From positions 186,001 to 250,000 of the forward strand of contig NZ_BMVE01000004.1 of NCBI RefSeq assembly GCF_014650555.1: a stretch of DNA of 64,000 nucleotides. Direction: 5' to 3'. The notes below the pieces were generated by a model, which made no database searches, was not told where the DNA came from, and saw only the letters and a program-made list of their open reading frames with translations. A program made the position numbers and the translations under genes. Source of the stretch: Streptomyces goshikiensis. GTDB taxonomy: Bacteria > Actinomycetota > Actinomycetes > Streptomycetales > Streptomycetaceae. The stretch's first letter is position 1, and every line of letters starts with the position of its first letter. Positions 35,375-49,288 of this stretch are shown here, one piece after another.

Positions 35375-36505
35375 GTGAAGATCCGGGTGGAGCGCGACGT
35401 ACTCGCGGAGGCGGTGGCCTGGGCGGCCCGTAGCCTCCCGGCCCGGCCGCCGGTGCCCGTCCTCGCGGGCCTGCTGCTCAAGGCCGAGGAGGGCACGCTG
35501 AGCCTCTCCGGCTTCGACTACGAGGTCTCGGCCCGCGTCTCCGTCGAGGCGGACGTCGAGGAGGACGGCACCGTCCTGGTCTCCGGCCGGCTGCTCGCCG
35601 ACATCTGCCGCGCCCTCCCCAACCGACCGGTGGAGATTTCCACAGACGGTGTACGGGCGACCGTGGTCTGCGGCTCCTCGCGATTCACACTCCACACCCT
35701 TCCTGTGGAGGAGTACCCGGCGCTGCCGCAGATGCCGACCGCGACCGGCACCGTGCCCGGCGAGGTCTTCGCCTCCGCGGCGGCCCAGGTCGCCATCGCC
35801 GCCGGCCGCGACGACACGCTGCCCGTGCTGACCGGTGTCCGCATCGAGATCGAGGGCGACCGCGTCACCCTCGCCTCCACCGACCGCTACCGCTTCGCGG
35901 TCCGCGAGTTCCTGTGGAAGCCGGAGAACCCGGACGCCTCCGCCGTGGCCCTGGTGCCGGCGAAGACGCTGCTGGACACCGCCAAGTCCCTGACCAGCGG
36001 TGACACCGTCACCCTGGCGCTGTCGGGCTCCGGCGCGGGCGAGGGCCTCATCGGCTTCGAGGGCGCCGGCCGCCGCACCACCACCCGGCTGCTCGAAGGC
36101 GACCTGCCGAAGTACCGCACGCTGTTCCCGACGGAGTTCAACTCCATCGCCGTGATCGAGACCGCCCCGTTCGTCGAGGCCGTCAAGCGCGTGGCCCTGG
36201 TCGCCGAGCGCAACACCCCGGTCCGCCTGAGCTTCGAGCAGGGCGTGCTCATCCTGGAGGCCGGTTCCTCCGACGACGCACAGGCTGTGGAGCGCGTCGA
36301 CGCCAACCTGGAGGGCGACGACATCTCGATCGCCTTCAACCCGACCTTCCTGCTGGACGGCCTCAGCGCGATCGACTCGCCGGCCGCCCAGCTCAGCTTC
36401 ACCACCTCCACCAAGCCGGCGCTGCTCAGCGGCCGCCCGGCGGTCGACGCCGAGGCGGACGAGGCCTACAAGTACCTGATCATGCCGGTGCGCCTGTCCG
36501 GCTGA
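35375..36505 (+). CDS. dnaN: DNA polymerase III beta subunit (sliding clamp)
   Basis: The ring-shaped processivity clamp. The 376-residue product starts MKIRVERDVLAEAVAWAARS and shows three repeated clamp domains, with ASTDRYRFAVREF at about residue 170 and the C-terminal AYKYLIMPVRLSG, which forms part of the partner-binding pocket. The start is GTG 35375, 7 nt after AGGAGG; upstream open frame to 35231 is oriC flank. Some DnaA-box-like sequence continues into the gene (near 35636). Confidence 0.97.
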   Translation: MKIRVERDVLAEAVAWAARSLPARPPVPVLAGLLLKAEEGTLSLSGFDYEVSARVSVEADVEEDGTVLVSGRLLADICRALPNRPVEISTDGVRATVVCGSSRFTLHTLPVEEYPALPQMPTATGTVPGEVFASAAAQVAIAAGRDDTLPVLTGVRIEIEGDRVTLASTDRYRFAVREFLWKPENPDASAVALVPAKTLLDTAKSLTSGDTVTLALSGSGAGEGLIGFEGAGRRTTTRLLEGDLPKYRTLFPTEFNSIAVIETAPFVEAVKRVALVAERNTPVRLSFEQGVLILEAGSSDDAQAVERVDANLEGDDISIAFNPTFLLDGLSAIDSPAAQLSFTTSTKPALLSGRPAVDAEADEAYKYLIMPVRLSG

Positions 36506-36515
36506 CGCCTTCGTA

Positions 36516-36556
36516 CGTCGGGCCCGGTCTCGCAGGCTGCGGGACCGGGCCCGACG
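36516..36556 (+). terminator. Intrinsic terminator after dnaN
   Basis: A perfect 14-bp stem (36516-36529 with 36543-36556), extended by an inner CGCAG/CTGCG pair, starts 10 nt after the dnaN stop. Confidence 0.85.
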
Positions 36557-36731
36557 GCGTTCGTCCCCCTTCGTCCGCCCCGGCGCGCGGGGCCCACGGA
36601 CCCTCCTGCGGGCGCTCTGGAGCGCCCGTGGGGCCCGGCAGGGCGGCCGGGCGTAGGCTCGGGGCCGGGGGTGTCCCCGGGTAGCAGGGGAACCCCGGCA
36701 CAGACGGCCACAACGCTTAAGGAACCACCTG

Positions 36732-37607
36732 ATGGAGCTTGGTCTCGTCGGTCTCGGCAAGATGGGCGGCAACATGCGCGAGCGCATCCGCCGCGCCGGC
36801 CACACCGTCATCGGATACGACCGCAACCCGGACCTCGCCGACGTCCACAGCCTGTCGGAACTTGTGGACAGCCTGCAGGCCCCCCGCGTGGTGTGGGTGA
36901 TGGTCCCCGCGGGCGCGGCGACGCAGTCCACCGTCGACGAGCTCGCGGAGCTGCTGTCCCCGGGCGACATCGTCGTCGACGGCGGCAACTCCCGCTGGAC
37001 CGACGACGAGAAGCACGCCGAGGAACTGAAGGCCAAGGGCATCGGCTTCGTCGACTGCGGCGTCTCCGGCGGCGTGTGGGGTCTGGAGAACGGCTACGCG
37101 CTGATGTACGGAGGCGACAAGGAGCACGTCGCGACCGTCCAGCCGGTCTTCGACGCCCTCAAGCCCGAGGGCGAGTTCGGCGCGGTGCACGCGGGCAAGG
37201 TCGGCGCCGGCCACTTCGCGAAGATGGTCCACAACGGCATCGAGTACGCCATGATGCAGGCCTACGCCGAGGGCTGGGAGCTCCTGGAGAAGGTGGACTC
37301 GGTCACCGACGTCCGCGAGGTGTTCCGGTCCTGGCAGGAGGGCACGGTCATCCGCTCCTGGCTGCTGGACCTCGCGGTGAACGCGCTGGACGAGGACGAG
37401 CACCTGGAGCAGCTGCGGGGCTTCGCGCAGGACTCGGGCGAGGGCCGCTGGACGGTGGAGGCGGCGATCGACAACGCCGTGCCGCTGCCCGCGATCACCG
37501 CCTCGCTGTTCGCGCGGTTCGCCTCGCGTCAGGACGACTCCCCGCAGATGAAGATGATCGCCGCGCTGCGCAACCAGTTCGGCGGCCACGCGGTGGAGAA
37601 GAAGTAG
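36732..37607 (+). CDS. gnd: 6-phosphogluconate dehydrogenase, short (decarboxylating, GndA/GntZ-like)
   Basis: It oxidatively decarboxylates 6-phosphogluconate to ribulose-5-phosphate in the pentose phosphate pathway. The 291-residue product has the NAD(P)-binding MELGLVGLGKMGGNMRERI, the substrate loop VDGGNSRWTDD, FVDCGVSGGVWGLENGYALM and the catalytic KMVHNGIEYAMMQAYAEG. It is the short, dimeric-type enzyme lacking the C-terminal repeat of the 470-residue form. Its place between dnaN and recF is conserved in Streptomyces. A DnaA-box-like TGTGGACAG lies within it (36863-36871). Confidence 0.93.
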   Translation: MELGLVGLGKMGGNMRERIRRAGHTVIGYDRNPDLADVHSLSELVDSLQAPRVVWVMVPAGAATQSTVDELAELLSPGDIVVDGGNSRWTDDEKHAEELKAKGIGFVDCGVSGGVWGLENGYALMYGGDKEHVATVQPVFDALKPEGEFGAVHAGKVGAGHFAKMVHNGIEYAMMQAYAEGWELLEKVDSVTDVREVFRSWQEGTVIRSWLLDLAVNALDEDEHLEQLRGFAQDSGEGRWTVEAAIDNAVPLPAITASLFARFASRQDDSPQMKMIAALRNQFGGHAVEKK

Positions 37608-37688
37608 CGGCCCCGTCCACGGGCCGGGCCGCACAGCGGTGACAACGTAGGAAAAGAGCAGCAGGAAGCCGGGGGAGGTCGGCGCCGT

Positions 37689-38825
37689 ATGCACGTTTCG
37701 CATCTCTCACTGGCCGACTTCCGCTCCTACGCCCGGGCCGAGGTTCCCCTCGACCCGGGCGTCACGGCTTTCGTGGGCCCCAACGGCCAGGGCAAGACGA
37801 ACCTGGTGGAGGCGATCGGCTACCTGGCGGTGCTGGGCAGCCACCGGGTGTCCTCGGACGCCCCCCTGGTACGGATGGGCGCGGACCGGGCGGTCATCCG
37901 CGCGGCCGTCACCCAGGGCGAGCGCCAGCAGCTGGTGGAGCTGGAGCTGAACCCGGGGCGGGCGAACCGGGCCCGGATCAACCGGTCCTCGCAGGTCAGA
38001 CCCCGGGACGTGCTGGGGATCGTACGCACGGTGCTGTTCGCGCCGGAGGACCTGGCGCTGGTGAAAGGGGATCCGGGCGAGCGGCGCCGGTTCCTCGACG
38101 AGCTGGTCACGGCGCGCTCGCCGCGGATGGCGGCGGTGCGCTCCGACTACGAGCGGGTGCTCAAGCAGCGCAACACGCTGCTGAAGTCGGCGGCGATGGC
38201 CCGCCGGCACGGTGGCCGGTCCATGGACCTGTCCACCCTCGACGTGTGGGACCAGCACCTCGCGCGCGCGGGCGCGGAGCTGCTGGCACAGCGCCTCGAC
38301 CTGATCGCGACGATGCTGCCGCTGGCGGACAAGGCGTACGAGCAGCTCGCGCCCGGCGGCGGCCCGCTGGGGCTGGCCTACAAGTCCTCGGCGGGCGAGG
38401 CGGTGGACAGCGGCGAGGCGCGGACCCGGGAAGCGCTGTACGAGGTGCTGCTGGGCGCGCTGTCCGACGTGCGCAAGCAGGAGATCGAGCGGGGCGTGAC
38501 CCTGGTGGGCCCGCACCGCGACGACGTGCTGCTGCGCCTCGGCGAGCTGCCGGCCAAGGGGTACGCGAGCCACGGCGAGTCCTGGTCGTACGCGCTGGCG
38601 CTGCGGCTGGCCTCGTACGAGCTGCTGCGCTCCGAGGGCGCGGAGCCGGTGCTGATCCTGGACGACGTGTTCGCGGAGCTGGACGCGCGGCGCCGGGAGC
38701 GGCTGGCGGAGCTGGTGGCCCCGGGTGAGCAGGTGCTGGTGACGGCGGCGGTGGACGATGACGTTCCGGGTGTGTTGGTGGGAGCGCGGTTCGGGGTGTC
38801 CGGCGGTGAGGTGACCCGGCTGTGA
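37689..38825 (+). CDS. recF: DNA replication and repair protein RecF
   Basis: An SMC-like ATPase that helps load RecA at gaps. The 378-residue product starts [19 protein letters not shown] and has Walker [41 protein letters not shown] and the ABC-type end [20 protein letters not shown] with Walker [20 protein letters not shown] is typical. Its stop overlaps the dciA start by 4 nt. Confidence 0.95.
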   Translation: MHVSHLSLADFRSYARAEVPLDPGVTAFVGPNGQGKTNLVEAIGYLAVLGSHRVSSDAPLVRMGADRAVIRAAVTQGERQQLVELELNPGRANRARINRSSQVRPRDVLGIVRTVLFAPEDLALVKGDPGERRRFLDELVTARSPRMAAVRSDYERVLKQRNTLLKSAAMARRHGGRSMDLSTLDVWDQHLARAGAELLAQRLDLIATMLPLADKAYEQLAPGGGPLGLAYKSSAGEAVDSGEARTREALYEVLLGALSDVRKQEIERGVTLVGPHRDDVLLRLGELPAKGYASHGESWSYALALRLASYELLRSEGAEPVLILDDVFAELDARRRERLAELVAPGEQVLVTAAVDDDVPGVLVGARFGVSGGEVTRL

Positions 38826-39346
38826 ACGAGCAGGAGCGGGAGCCGCGCAAGGCCCCGGAGCCGTCCGGGGTCGACCTGGCGCGGCAGGCGCTGGCGGCGG
38901 CCCGGGAGCAGGCGCGGGCGCGGGGCAACGCGGCGGCCGGGAAGAAGCGGCAGCATCCGGGGCTGCGGTCGGGCGCGCGGGCGGACGGCCGGGATCCGAT
39001 GCCGTTGATGGCGGCGCTGGACCGGCTGCGGACCGAGCGCGGCTGGGAGATGCCGATGGCGGTGGCGGGCGTGATGGAGCGCTGGCCGGAGATCGTCGGA
39101 CCGGAGATCGCGGCGCATTGTGAACCGGAGCGCTACGAGGACCGTGAACTGGTGGTGCGGTGCGATTCCTCGGCGTGGGCGGCGCAGCTGAAGCTGCTGG
39201 CCCCGCAGCTGGTGGCGCGGCTCAACGCCGACCTGGGGCAGGGCACCGTACGGCTGATCAAGGTGCAGGGCCCGGGCGGGCGGCCGAAGCGGTACGGGCC
39301 GTGGCGGGCGCCGGGGAGCACGGGCCCGGGGGACACGTACTCCTGA
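38822..39346 (+). CDS. dciA: DciA-like DUF721 protein (putative replicative helicase loader)
   Basis: The 174-residue product has a charged N-terminus and the DUF721/DciA core: [20 protein letters not shown] around residue 80, then [20 protein letters not shown] and [20 protein letters not shown]. DciA is the ancestral bacterial protein that interacts with DnaB and is needed for initiation in bacteria without DnaC or DnaI. The GTG start overlaps the recF stop (GTGA), so the two are coupled. The location between recF and gyrB is conserved in actinobacteria. Confidence 0.88.
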   Translation: MNEQEREPRKAPEPSGVDLARQALAAAREQARARGNAAAGKKRQHPGLRSGARADGRDPMPLMAALDRLRTERGWEMPMAVAGVMERWPEIVGPEIAAHCEPERYEDRELVVRCDSSAWAAQLKLLAPQLVARLNADLGQGTVRLIKVQGPGGRPKRYGPWRAPGSTGPGDTYS

Positions 39347-41795
<2,449 letters not shown>

Positions 41796-41835
41796 GTCGG
41801 CTCAGCTGACCGCCTGAAAGGATTTCTGACCAGCA

Positions 41836-44481
<2,646 letters not shown>

Positions 44482-44483
44482 GC

Positions 44484-45236
44484 GTGAGTGGAGCCACGGG
44501 CGCCGGACCGGCAAAGACTGGAGCGGATGGTGCCCGTGGCCCCGCCGCGGACTCCCAGGGTGGGGACACCACCGCCGAAGGCAGGGGGACAACGGTGACG
44601 GATACCCGAGGACCGCAGTCGCAGTCGAAGTCGAAGAACGGCTCGAAGGCGGGCGCGGGCAAGGGTTCGGGCACGGGCACGGCGGCGGGCGCCGCCGGCT
44701 CGGGCGCGGCCGCGGGCAAGGAACAGGGCGGCGGCGCACAGCCGTACCAGCCGTCGCAGGCTCACACGGCGCCTTCGGGCCCGGGTGCGCCGCGGGGCGG
44801 CTCGGAGGCCGCCGCTGCCGCCGCGGCGCAGAAGAAGGCCCGTACGGCGGTCCGTACGGCGCCCAGGACGCGCAAGGCGCGGCTGCGGGTGGCGAAGGCC
44901 GACCCGTGGTCGGTGATGAAGGTCAGCTTCCTGCTGTCGATCGCGCTCGGCGTCTGCACCATCGTGGCGTCGGCGGTGCTGTGGATGGTCATGGACGCCA
45001 TGGGCGTCTTCTCGACCGTCGGCGGCACCATCAGCGAGGCCACCGGGTCGAACGAGGGCAACGGCTTCGACCTGCAGTCGTTCCTGTCGCTGCCGCGCGT
45101 ACTGATCTTCACGTCGGTGATCGCGGTGATCGACGTGGTGCTGGCGACGGCGCTGGCGACGCTGGGCGCGTTCATCTACAACCTGTCGGCAGGGTTCGTC
45201 GGCGGCGTGGAGCTCACGCTCGCCGAGGACGAGTGA
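44484..45236 (+). CDS. DUF3566 membrane protein
   Basis: The 250-residue product has a long Gly/Ala/Ser/Lys-rich cytoplasmic N-terminus (about 135 residues), then the DUF3566 core with two transmembrane helices (VSFLLSIALGVCTIVASAVL and IFTSVIAVIDVVLATALATL) and the motif RLRVAKADPWSVMKVSFLLS between. It ends GVELTLAEDE. The GTG start sits in the gyrA ribosome-binding context GAGGAGTAAGC, so translation is coupled to gyrA. This gene follows gyrA in most actinobacteria. The function is not known. Confidence 0.85.
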   Translation: MSGATGAGPAKTGADGARGPAADSQGGDTTAEGRGTTVTDTRGPQSQSKSKNGSKAGAGKGSGTGTAAGAAGSGAAAGKEQGGGAQPYQPSQAHTAPSGPGAPRGGSEAAAAAAAQKKARTAVRTAPRTRKARLRVAKADPWSVMKVSFLLSIALGVCTIVASAVLWMVMDAMGVFSTVGGTISEATGSNEGNGFDLQSFLSLPRVLIFTSVIAVIDVVLATALATLGAFIYNLSAGFVGGVELTLAEDE

Positions 45237-45277
45237 CCTGCTGATTGACCTGCGCGGACGCCCGGCAGGAACGGATT

Positions 45278-45306
45278 TTGGCGGGACCGCGTCTGTGCGC
45301 TAATCT
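45278..45306 (+). promoter_or_regulatory. Probable promoter of tRNA-Ile
   Basis: TTGGCG (45278-45283) and TAATCT (45301-45306) are 17 nt apart, about 25 nt before the tRNA, a good vegetative promoter arrangement. Confidence 0.55.
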
Positions 45307-45331
45307 TCAGGAGTCAGCGCGCAGCGCGGAT

Positions 45332-45405
45332 GGGGCTATAGCTCAGTTGGTTAGAGCGCATCCCTGATAAGGATGAGGCCACAGGTTCAAATCCTGTTAG
45401 CCCCA
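45332..45405 (+). tRNA. tRNA-Ile (anticodon GAT)
   Basis: The 74-nt cloverleaf has acceptor stem GGGGCTA (45332-45338) paired with TAGCCCC (45398-45404) and discriminator A. The anticodon loop CTGATAA reads GAT. The D-arm (AGCTCAGTTGGTTAGAGC) and the T-loop (GGTTCAAATCC) are canonical. CCA is not encoded. It lies after the gyrA-DUF3566 unit, a common actinobacterial position. Confidence 0.97.
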
Positions 45406-45413
45406 CAGTGTCG

Positions 45414-45445
45414 AAGACCCCCAGGCCCACCGGCCCGGGGGTCTT
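45414..45445 (+). terminator. Terminator of tRNA-Ile
   Basis: A perfect 9-bp stem (45414-45422 with 45437-45445) followed by T residues, starting 9 nt after the tRNA. Confidence 0.75.
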
Positions 45446-45490
45446 TGTCGTTGGGTCAGTTGGCGGGCCGACGGCTCACGGGCGTCGTGC

Positions 45491-45535
45491 CGGTGCCGTG
45501 CCCGGTGCCGTGCCCGGTGCCGTGCGGGTGCCGTG
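45491..45535. repeat. Short tandem repeat (12-bp unit)
   Basis: About three and a half copies of GGTGCCGTGCCC, the last ones imperfect, lie in the non-coding stretch between tRNA-Ile and the DLW-39 gene. No function is apparent; copy number could vary between strains. Confidence 0.6.
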
Positions 45536-45641
45536 GCGGCCGGGGTCCGCCGGGGCCTTCCCAGGTAACCGATCGGTATCGGTCGGTGTGTATTGTTGGC
45601 CGCCAGAAGTCCCCAACGTCAACGAAAGACGAGGTCGCGCG

Positions 45642-45776
45642 GTGAAGAAGCTGCTCCTGGTCGCACTGGCCGCCATCGGCGGGCTCCTCGTGTACCGCCA
45701 GATCCAGGCGGACCGCGCCGAGCAGGACCTGTGGACGGAGGCAACTGACTCCGTGCCTTCTGGTTCCGGTGTGTGA
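45642..45776 (+). CDS. DLW-39 family small membrane peptide
   Basis: The 44-residue product reads MKKLLLVALAAIGGLLVYRQ and then QADRAEQDLWTEATDSV, containing the DLW motif that names the family. One N-terminal membrane helix is predicted. The GTG start follows GAAAGACGAGG. DLW-39 peptides are found after the gyrA-tRNA-Ile block in Streptomyces and relatives; their function is unknown. A terminator follows. Confidence 0.88.
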   Translation: MKKLLLVALAAIGGLLVYRQIQADRAEQDLWTEATDSVPSGSGV

Positions 45777-45797
45777 GACCCGAGATTGATCTCATGG

Positions 45798-45825
45798 AGC
45801 CCCGGTTGCCGCTGCGGCCGGGGCT
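45798..45825 (+). terminator. Terminator after the DLW-39 gene
   Basis: An 8-bp stem (45798-45805 with 45818-45825), extended by inner pairs, is followed by TTT. It lies about 20 nt after the DLW-39 stop. Confidence 0.7.
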
Positions 45826-45898
45826 TTGTGCTGTTCCGTGACGGAAACTTGCGGTTTGCAAGGATTTGGCTTGCGCTAGCAAATGCGGGGTGGGCGTG

Positions 45899-47251
45899 AT
45901 GGGTCGGGGGCGCGTTCGGAACCGGGTGCCGCGCACGGCGCCGGCCGGGGCGGTGGCCCTGGCGGCGGCCGTCGCCGTCCTGGGGTCGCCGGGGGGCGGG
46001 TACGGCGCTCATGCCGCGTACGCCGCCGAGCCGTCCCCGCAGGCGGGGTCGGCGTACCGGCCCGCCGAGGGCGCCAAGAAGGTCGAGGGCAAGCCCACCA
46101 CGGCGGACGCCCCGCTCGTGGACGTGGGCGGGGTCTACTCGGACACCCTCGGCCCCGGGGAGCGCCTCTACCGGCTGGGCCTCGACGACAACTCCAGCGT
46201 GTACGTCTCGGCCGTGGTCCAGCCGCCGCGGGGGGCCAAGGTCGGCTACGGCGACGGCATCGAGGTGGAGATCATCACCACCGAGGGGCGGCGCTGCCAG
46301 AACAACACCGGCCGGGCCGGCTTCGGTTACGACCCCGTCCCCGTCAGCGCCGTGGCCGTGCGGCGGCTGGAGGAGGACGCCGAGTGCCAGGGCCGGGGCA
46401 CCTACTTCGCGCGGGTCACCCGTACCGCCGCCAAGGACTCCGACCAGCGGGCGTGGCCCGTCGAGTTGAAGATCCAGCGCGAACCGGGCCTCGGCGCCGG
46501 CAGCGCCCCGACCACCGCGCCCAGCGTCTGGCCCTCCGCCTCCCCCGCGCTCCCCGGCACCGATCCGGTGGCCCGCACCGGCGGCACCGGGTTCAACGAC
46601 GCCCGGGCCCTGGGCAGCGGGGTGTGGCGCGACGACCTGCGCCCCGGGCAGACCCGCTACTACCGGGTCCCGGTCGACTGGGGGCAGCAGCTCGGGCTCA
46701 GCGCCGAGATCGCCAAGGCCGCCATGACCAAGCAGTACGGCTCCGCCTCCAACGGGCTCTCCGTCGCGCTGTACAGCCCGTACCGCGCCCTGGTGGACTC
46801 CAAGGAGACCTCCTACGACGGCAAGCAGGCGGGCGTGACCCTGCCGAAGACGGCGCCCGTGGCGTACGAGAACCGCTTTTCGAGCGACGCGGAGGTACGC
46901 GGGACACGGCTGGCCGGCTGGTACTACCTGGCCGTGACCCTGGGCGGGAAGGTCGCGGAGTTCACCGAGGACGCGACCCCGGTTCCGCTGACCCTGCGCG
47001 TGCAGGTGAGCGGGGACGCGGCCAAGGCGCCCGCGTACGGGGAGAGCCTGAGCGCCGCCGGGTTCGGGGTGGGCGCCGACGAGCGGAACGCCGCCAGGGA
47101 CGGGCTGACCGCGCCGGAGGCCGCCGACGCCGCCGAGAACCGCTCGGCGATGGGGGTCGTCGCCGGGGCCGGGTTCGGCGCCGGGGCGCTGCTGCTGCTC
47201 GTGCTGGGAGGGTGGATCCTGCTCGCGCGGCGGGGGCGCGGGACCCCGTAG
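45899..47251 (+). CDS. Secreted protein with C-terminal membrane anchor, function unknown
   Basis: The 450-residue protein has a signal peptide (MGRGRVRNRVPRTAPAGAVA, cleavage probably near AYAAEP), an extracellular region with two related beta-domains (YSDTLGPGERLYRLGLDD near residue 80 and WRDDLRPGQTRYYRVPVD near 240) that resemble prepeptidase C-terminal-type folds, separated by a Pro/Thr/Ser linker, and a C-terminal helix (GAGFGAGALLLLVLGGWILL) with a short basic tail. ATG 45899 gives the cleanest signal peptide. It has no sortase motif. It is convergent with the kinase gene. Confidence 0.75.
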   Translation: MGRGRVRNRVPRTAPAGAVALAAAVAVLGSPGGGYGAHAAYAAEPSPQAGSAYRPAEGAKKVEGKPTTADAPLVDVGGVYSDTLGPGERLYRLGLDDNSSVYVSAVVQPPRGAKVGYGDGIEVEIITTEGRRCQNNTGRAGFGYDPVPVSAVAVRRLEEDAECQGRGTYFARVTRTAAKDSDQRAWPVELKIQREPGLGAGSAPTTAPSVWPSASPALPGTDPVARTGGTGFNDARALGSGVWRDDLRPGQTRYYRVPVDWGQQLGLSAEIAKAAMTKQYGSASNGLSVALYSPYRALVDSKETSYDGKQAGVTLPKTAPVAYENRFSSDAEVRGTRLAGWYYLAVTLGGKVAEFTEDATPVPLTLRVQVSGDAAKAPAYGESLSAAGFGVGADERNAARDGLTAPEAADAAENRSAMGVVAGAGFGAGALLLLVLGGWILLARRGRGTP

Positions 47252-47289
47252 CCCCACGTCCGTAGCCCCGCCCGTCGCTCGGTCCGGAG

Positions 47290-48540
47290 CTACATCTGGG
47301 TCAGCGCCCAGACGCCGACGGCGAAGCAGAGCAGCGCCGCCGCGAGGAAGGCGGCGGTGACCAGCGGCGCGGGCGGGGCGATCCCGCCGGGACGGGCGGG
47401 CGGTGCCGCCGGGGCCGGGGGAGACGCGGGCGACGGCGGTGAGAGGTGGAAGCTGCCCGTCTGCGAGGGCCCGTACGACGCCGGCGGCGGCCCGAACCCG
47501 ACGGGCGCGGCAACGGGGGCGGCGGCCGGCACCGGGACCACCGCCGGAGCGGTGGCTGGAGCCGCAGCCGGAACGGTGGCCGGAGCCGGTGCCGGGGTCG
47601 TAGCCGGAGCCGGAGCCGGGGCGGCGATGGTCGGCGAGTGCGGGGTGACGGCGTCGGTGCTCGACGGTCCCTGGGGGCCGAAACCGGCCGGGAGCGGACC
47701 GAGTTGGTCGAACACCTCCACCGGGTACTCGTCCGGCGAGGACACGGGCAGCAGCTCCACCGCCTCGGCAAGGGCCTTGCGGGCCCCTGTGGCGGTCCGG
47801 AACCGGCTCTGGGGGTCCGGACGCAAGAGGTTCGCGATGACGTCCCACAGGGGCGCGGGGACGCCCTCGGGCGCGCCGGGCGTGCCGTGGGCGAGGTAGT
47901 GCTCCACCAGGGCCCGGGAATCGGGCTTGCTGCCCGTCAGGAGGTAGAGCGCGACCAGCCCGACGGCGAAGAGGTCGGCCGGGAAGTCGGGCTCGGCGCC
48001 CAGCATTTGCTCCGGGGCGAAATAGCCGGGGGTGCCCACCACGTAGTCGGTCTCGGTGAGCCGGGGCTCGCCCTTGCGCATCGAGATGCCGAAGTCGGAC
48101 AGCCGCAGGTGCGGCCGCCCGGTTCCGGTGGCCTCCATCAGGATGTTGGCCGGTTTGATGTCGCGGTGGACGACCCCCTCGGCGTGCACGGCCGCCAGGC
48201 CCGAGAGCAGCTGGTCGAGCAGGGTGCACACGAACCGCGGAGGCAACGGTCCGTAATCCCCGATCACATGGGCGAGGGAACCGCCGGCGACGAGGTCCAT
48301 GGTGAACAGGACCTTGTCGTCGTCCGCCGCCCAGCTGGCGGGGGCCAGCACATGGGGGTGGTCGATCCGCACCGCCTGCTCCCGGACGAACCGGAGCAGG
48401 GTGTGGGCGTCGCTCTGCAGGAGCACCTTCGCCGCGACGTACCGACGGCGCCGGTGGTCCCAGGCGCGCCAGACGGCACCGGCGCCGCCGCGCCCGATCG
48501 GATCGGCCAGCTCGTACCGACCGGCGAAGATCTCACCCAT
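47290..48540 (-). CDS. Membrane-anchored Ser/Thr protein kinase
   Basis: The 416-residue product has a complete Hanks-type kinase domain: glycine-rich GRGGAGAVWRAWD, catalytic lysine in YVAAKVLLQ, HRDIKPANILME, DFGISM and a GTPGYFAPEQM activation segment. A 130-residue Pro/Ala-rich linker follows, and a single membrane helix (VTAAFLAAALLCFAVGVWAL) ends three residues before the C-terminus, so there is no outer sensor domain. It lies 38 nt downstream of an XRE regulator gene in the same direction. Unlike the PknB gene at 57.3 kb, it has no PASTA repeats. Confidence 0.92.
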   Translation of the reverse strand: MGEIFAGRYELADPIGRGGAGAVWRAWDHRRRRYVAAKVLLQSDAHTLLRFVREQAVRIDHPHVLAPASWAADDDKVLFTMDLVAGGSLAHVIGDYGPLPPRFVCTLLDQLLSGLAAVHAEGVVHRDIKPANILMEATGTGRPHLRLSDFGISMRKGEPRLTETDYVVGTPGYFAPEQMLGAEPDFPADLFAVGLVALYLLTGSKPDSRALVEHYLAHGTPGAPEGVPAPLWDVIANLLRPDPQSRFRTATGARKALAEAVELLPVSSPDEYPVEVFDQLGPLPAGFGPQGPSSTDAVTPHSPTIAAPAPAPATTPAPAPATVPAAAPATAPAVVPVPAAAPVAAPVGFGPPPASYGPSQTGSFHLSPPSPASPPAPAAPPARPGGIAPPAPLVTAAFLAAALLCFAVGVWALTQM

Positions 48541-48578
48541 CGCTGCGCCCGTCCCCCGTCACCCTCGTCGTCCGCGCG

Positions 48579-49127
48579 TCAGTTCTGGTGCGCCTCGTAG
48601 TGGGCCACCGCGTCCGCGGTGCGGCCGGCGCCGTACACCCGGAGGAACTCTGCCAGCTCGGGGTGGCTGGGAGCGAGGGTGTCCGCGGCGTCGATGATGT
48701 CGCCGGCCGCGGAGACCGAGCGCAGCAGCGACTGGATCTCCCGGACGACCCGCTTGACGGTCGGCGCGCCGCTGCTCGTGGCGGTCTGACCGCTGTTGCT
48801 GAGGACCGAACCCCCCTGGGTCTTCTTGATCTCGTCCATCCGGTCGGTCGCCTCCACCGCGCTGACGCTCCCGTCGGCGACCTGGCCGGCGAGATCCTGG
48901 AGGGCCTGGACCCGCTGGACCACGGCCGGGTTCCCGATCTTGGCGCGCTGGCCGCTCATCAGCTGGGACAGCATCGGCGCCGACAGCCCGAGGACGGCAG
49001 CGAGGCGAGCCTGGTTCAGGCCGAGGTCATCTATGAGCCGGCGGAAGAGCGCCCCCAGCGGCTCCCCGTACCAACTGCGCTGAAGCTCTCTGGCTCTGGC
49101 CGTGGCCTCTTGCTGTACTGCGTCCAC
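48579..49127 (-). CDS. XRE-family helix-turn-helix DNA-binding protein
   Basis: The 182-residue product has a helix-turn-helix near residues 30-60 (LGLNQARLAAVLGLSAPMLS, then QLMSGQRAKIGNPAVVQRV) and a C-terminal helical region (VKRVVREIQSLLRSVSAAGD). The start is GTG 49127, behind GGGGAG; the frame is open further upstream but without a ribosome-binding site. It precedes the Ser/Thr kinase gene in the same orientation. It may be a phosphorylation target of that kinase, by context only. Confidence 0.83.
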   Translation of the reverse strand: MDAVQQEATARARELQRSWYGEPLGALFRRLIDDLGLNQARLAAVLGLSAPMLSQLMSGQRAKIGNPAVVQRVQALQDLAGQVADGSVSAVEATDRMDEIKKTQGGSVLSNSGQTATSSGAPTVKRVVREIQSLLRSVSAAGDIIDAADTLAPSHPELAEFLRVYGAGRTADAVAHYEAHQN

Positions 49128-49206
49128 TCTGACTACTCCCCTTCGCTGGTGCGAACCTCGCGAGCATCTTACGGAGAGTGGTCGCACGGCGGGAGTCCCT
49201 ATCATT

Positions 49207-49237
49207 TTGCGGGATGAGGGGGTACACCCGGTACTCT
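49207..49237 (+). promoter_or_regulatory. Possible promoter of tRNA-Ala
   Basis: TTGCGG (49207-49212) and TACTCT (49232-49237) with 19-nt spacing, about 50 nt before the tRNA. The match is moderate. Confidence 0.35.
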
Positions 49238-49288
49238 GTTCTGCGGAACGGCCAATCCCTCCCGGGGGACGGTCGCGTCCGCTTCCAC

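Noticed and set aside
36863..36871. DnaA-box-like TGTGGACAG inside gnd
   Set aside because: A near match within coding sequence. With GC-rich codons such matches are expected by chance, and there is no cluster.
45491..45535. 12-bp tandem repeat considered as a CRISPR array or iteron set
   Set aside because: The repeats are contiguous without spacers and there are no cas or rep genes nearby. It is a simple microrepeat.
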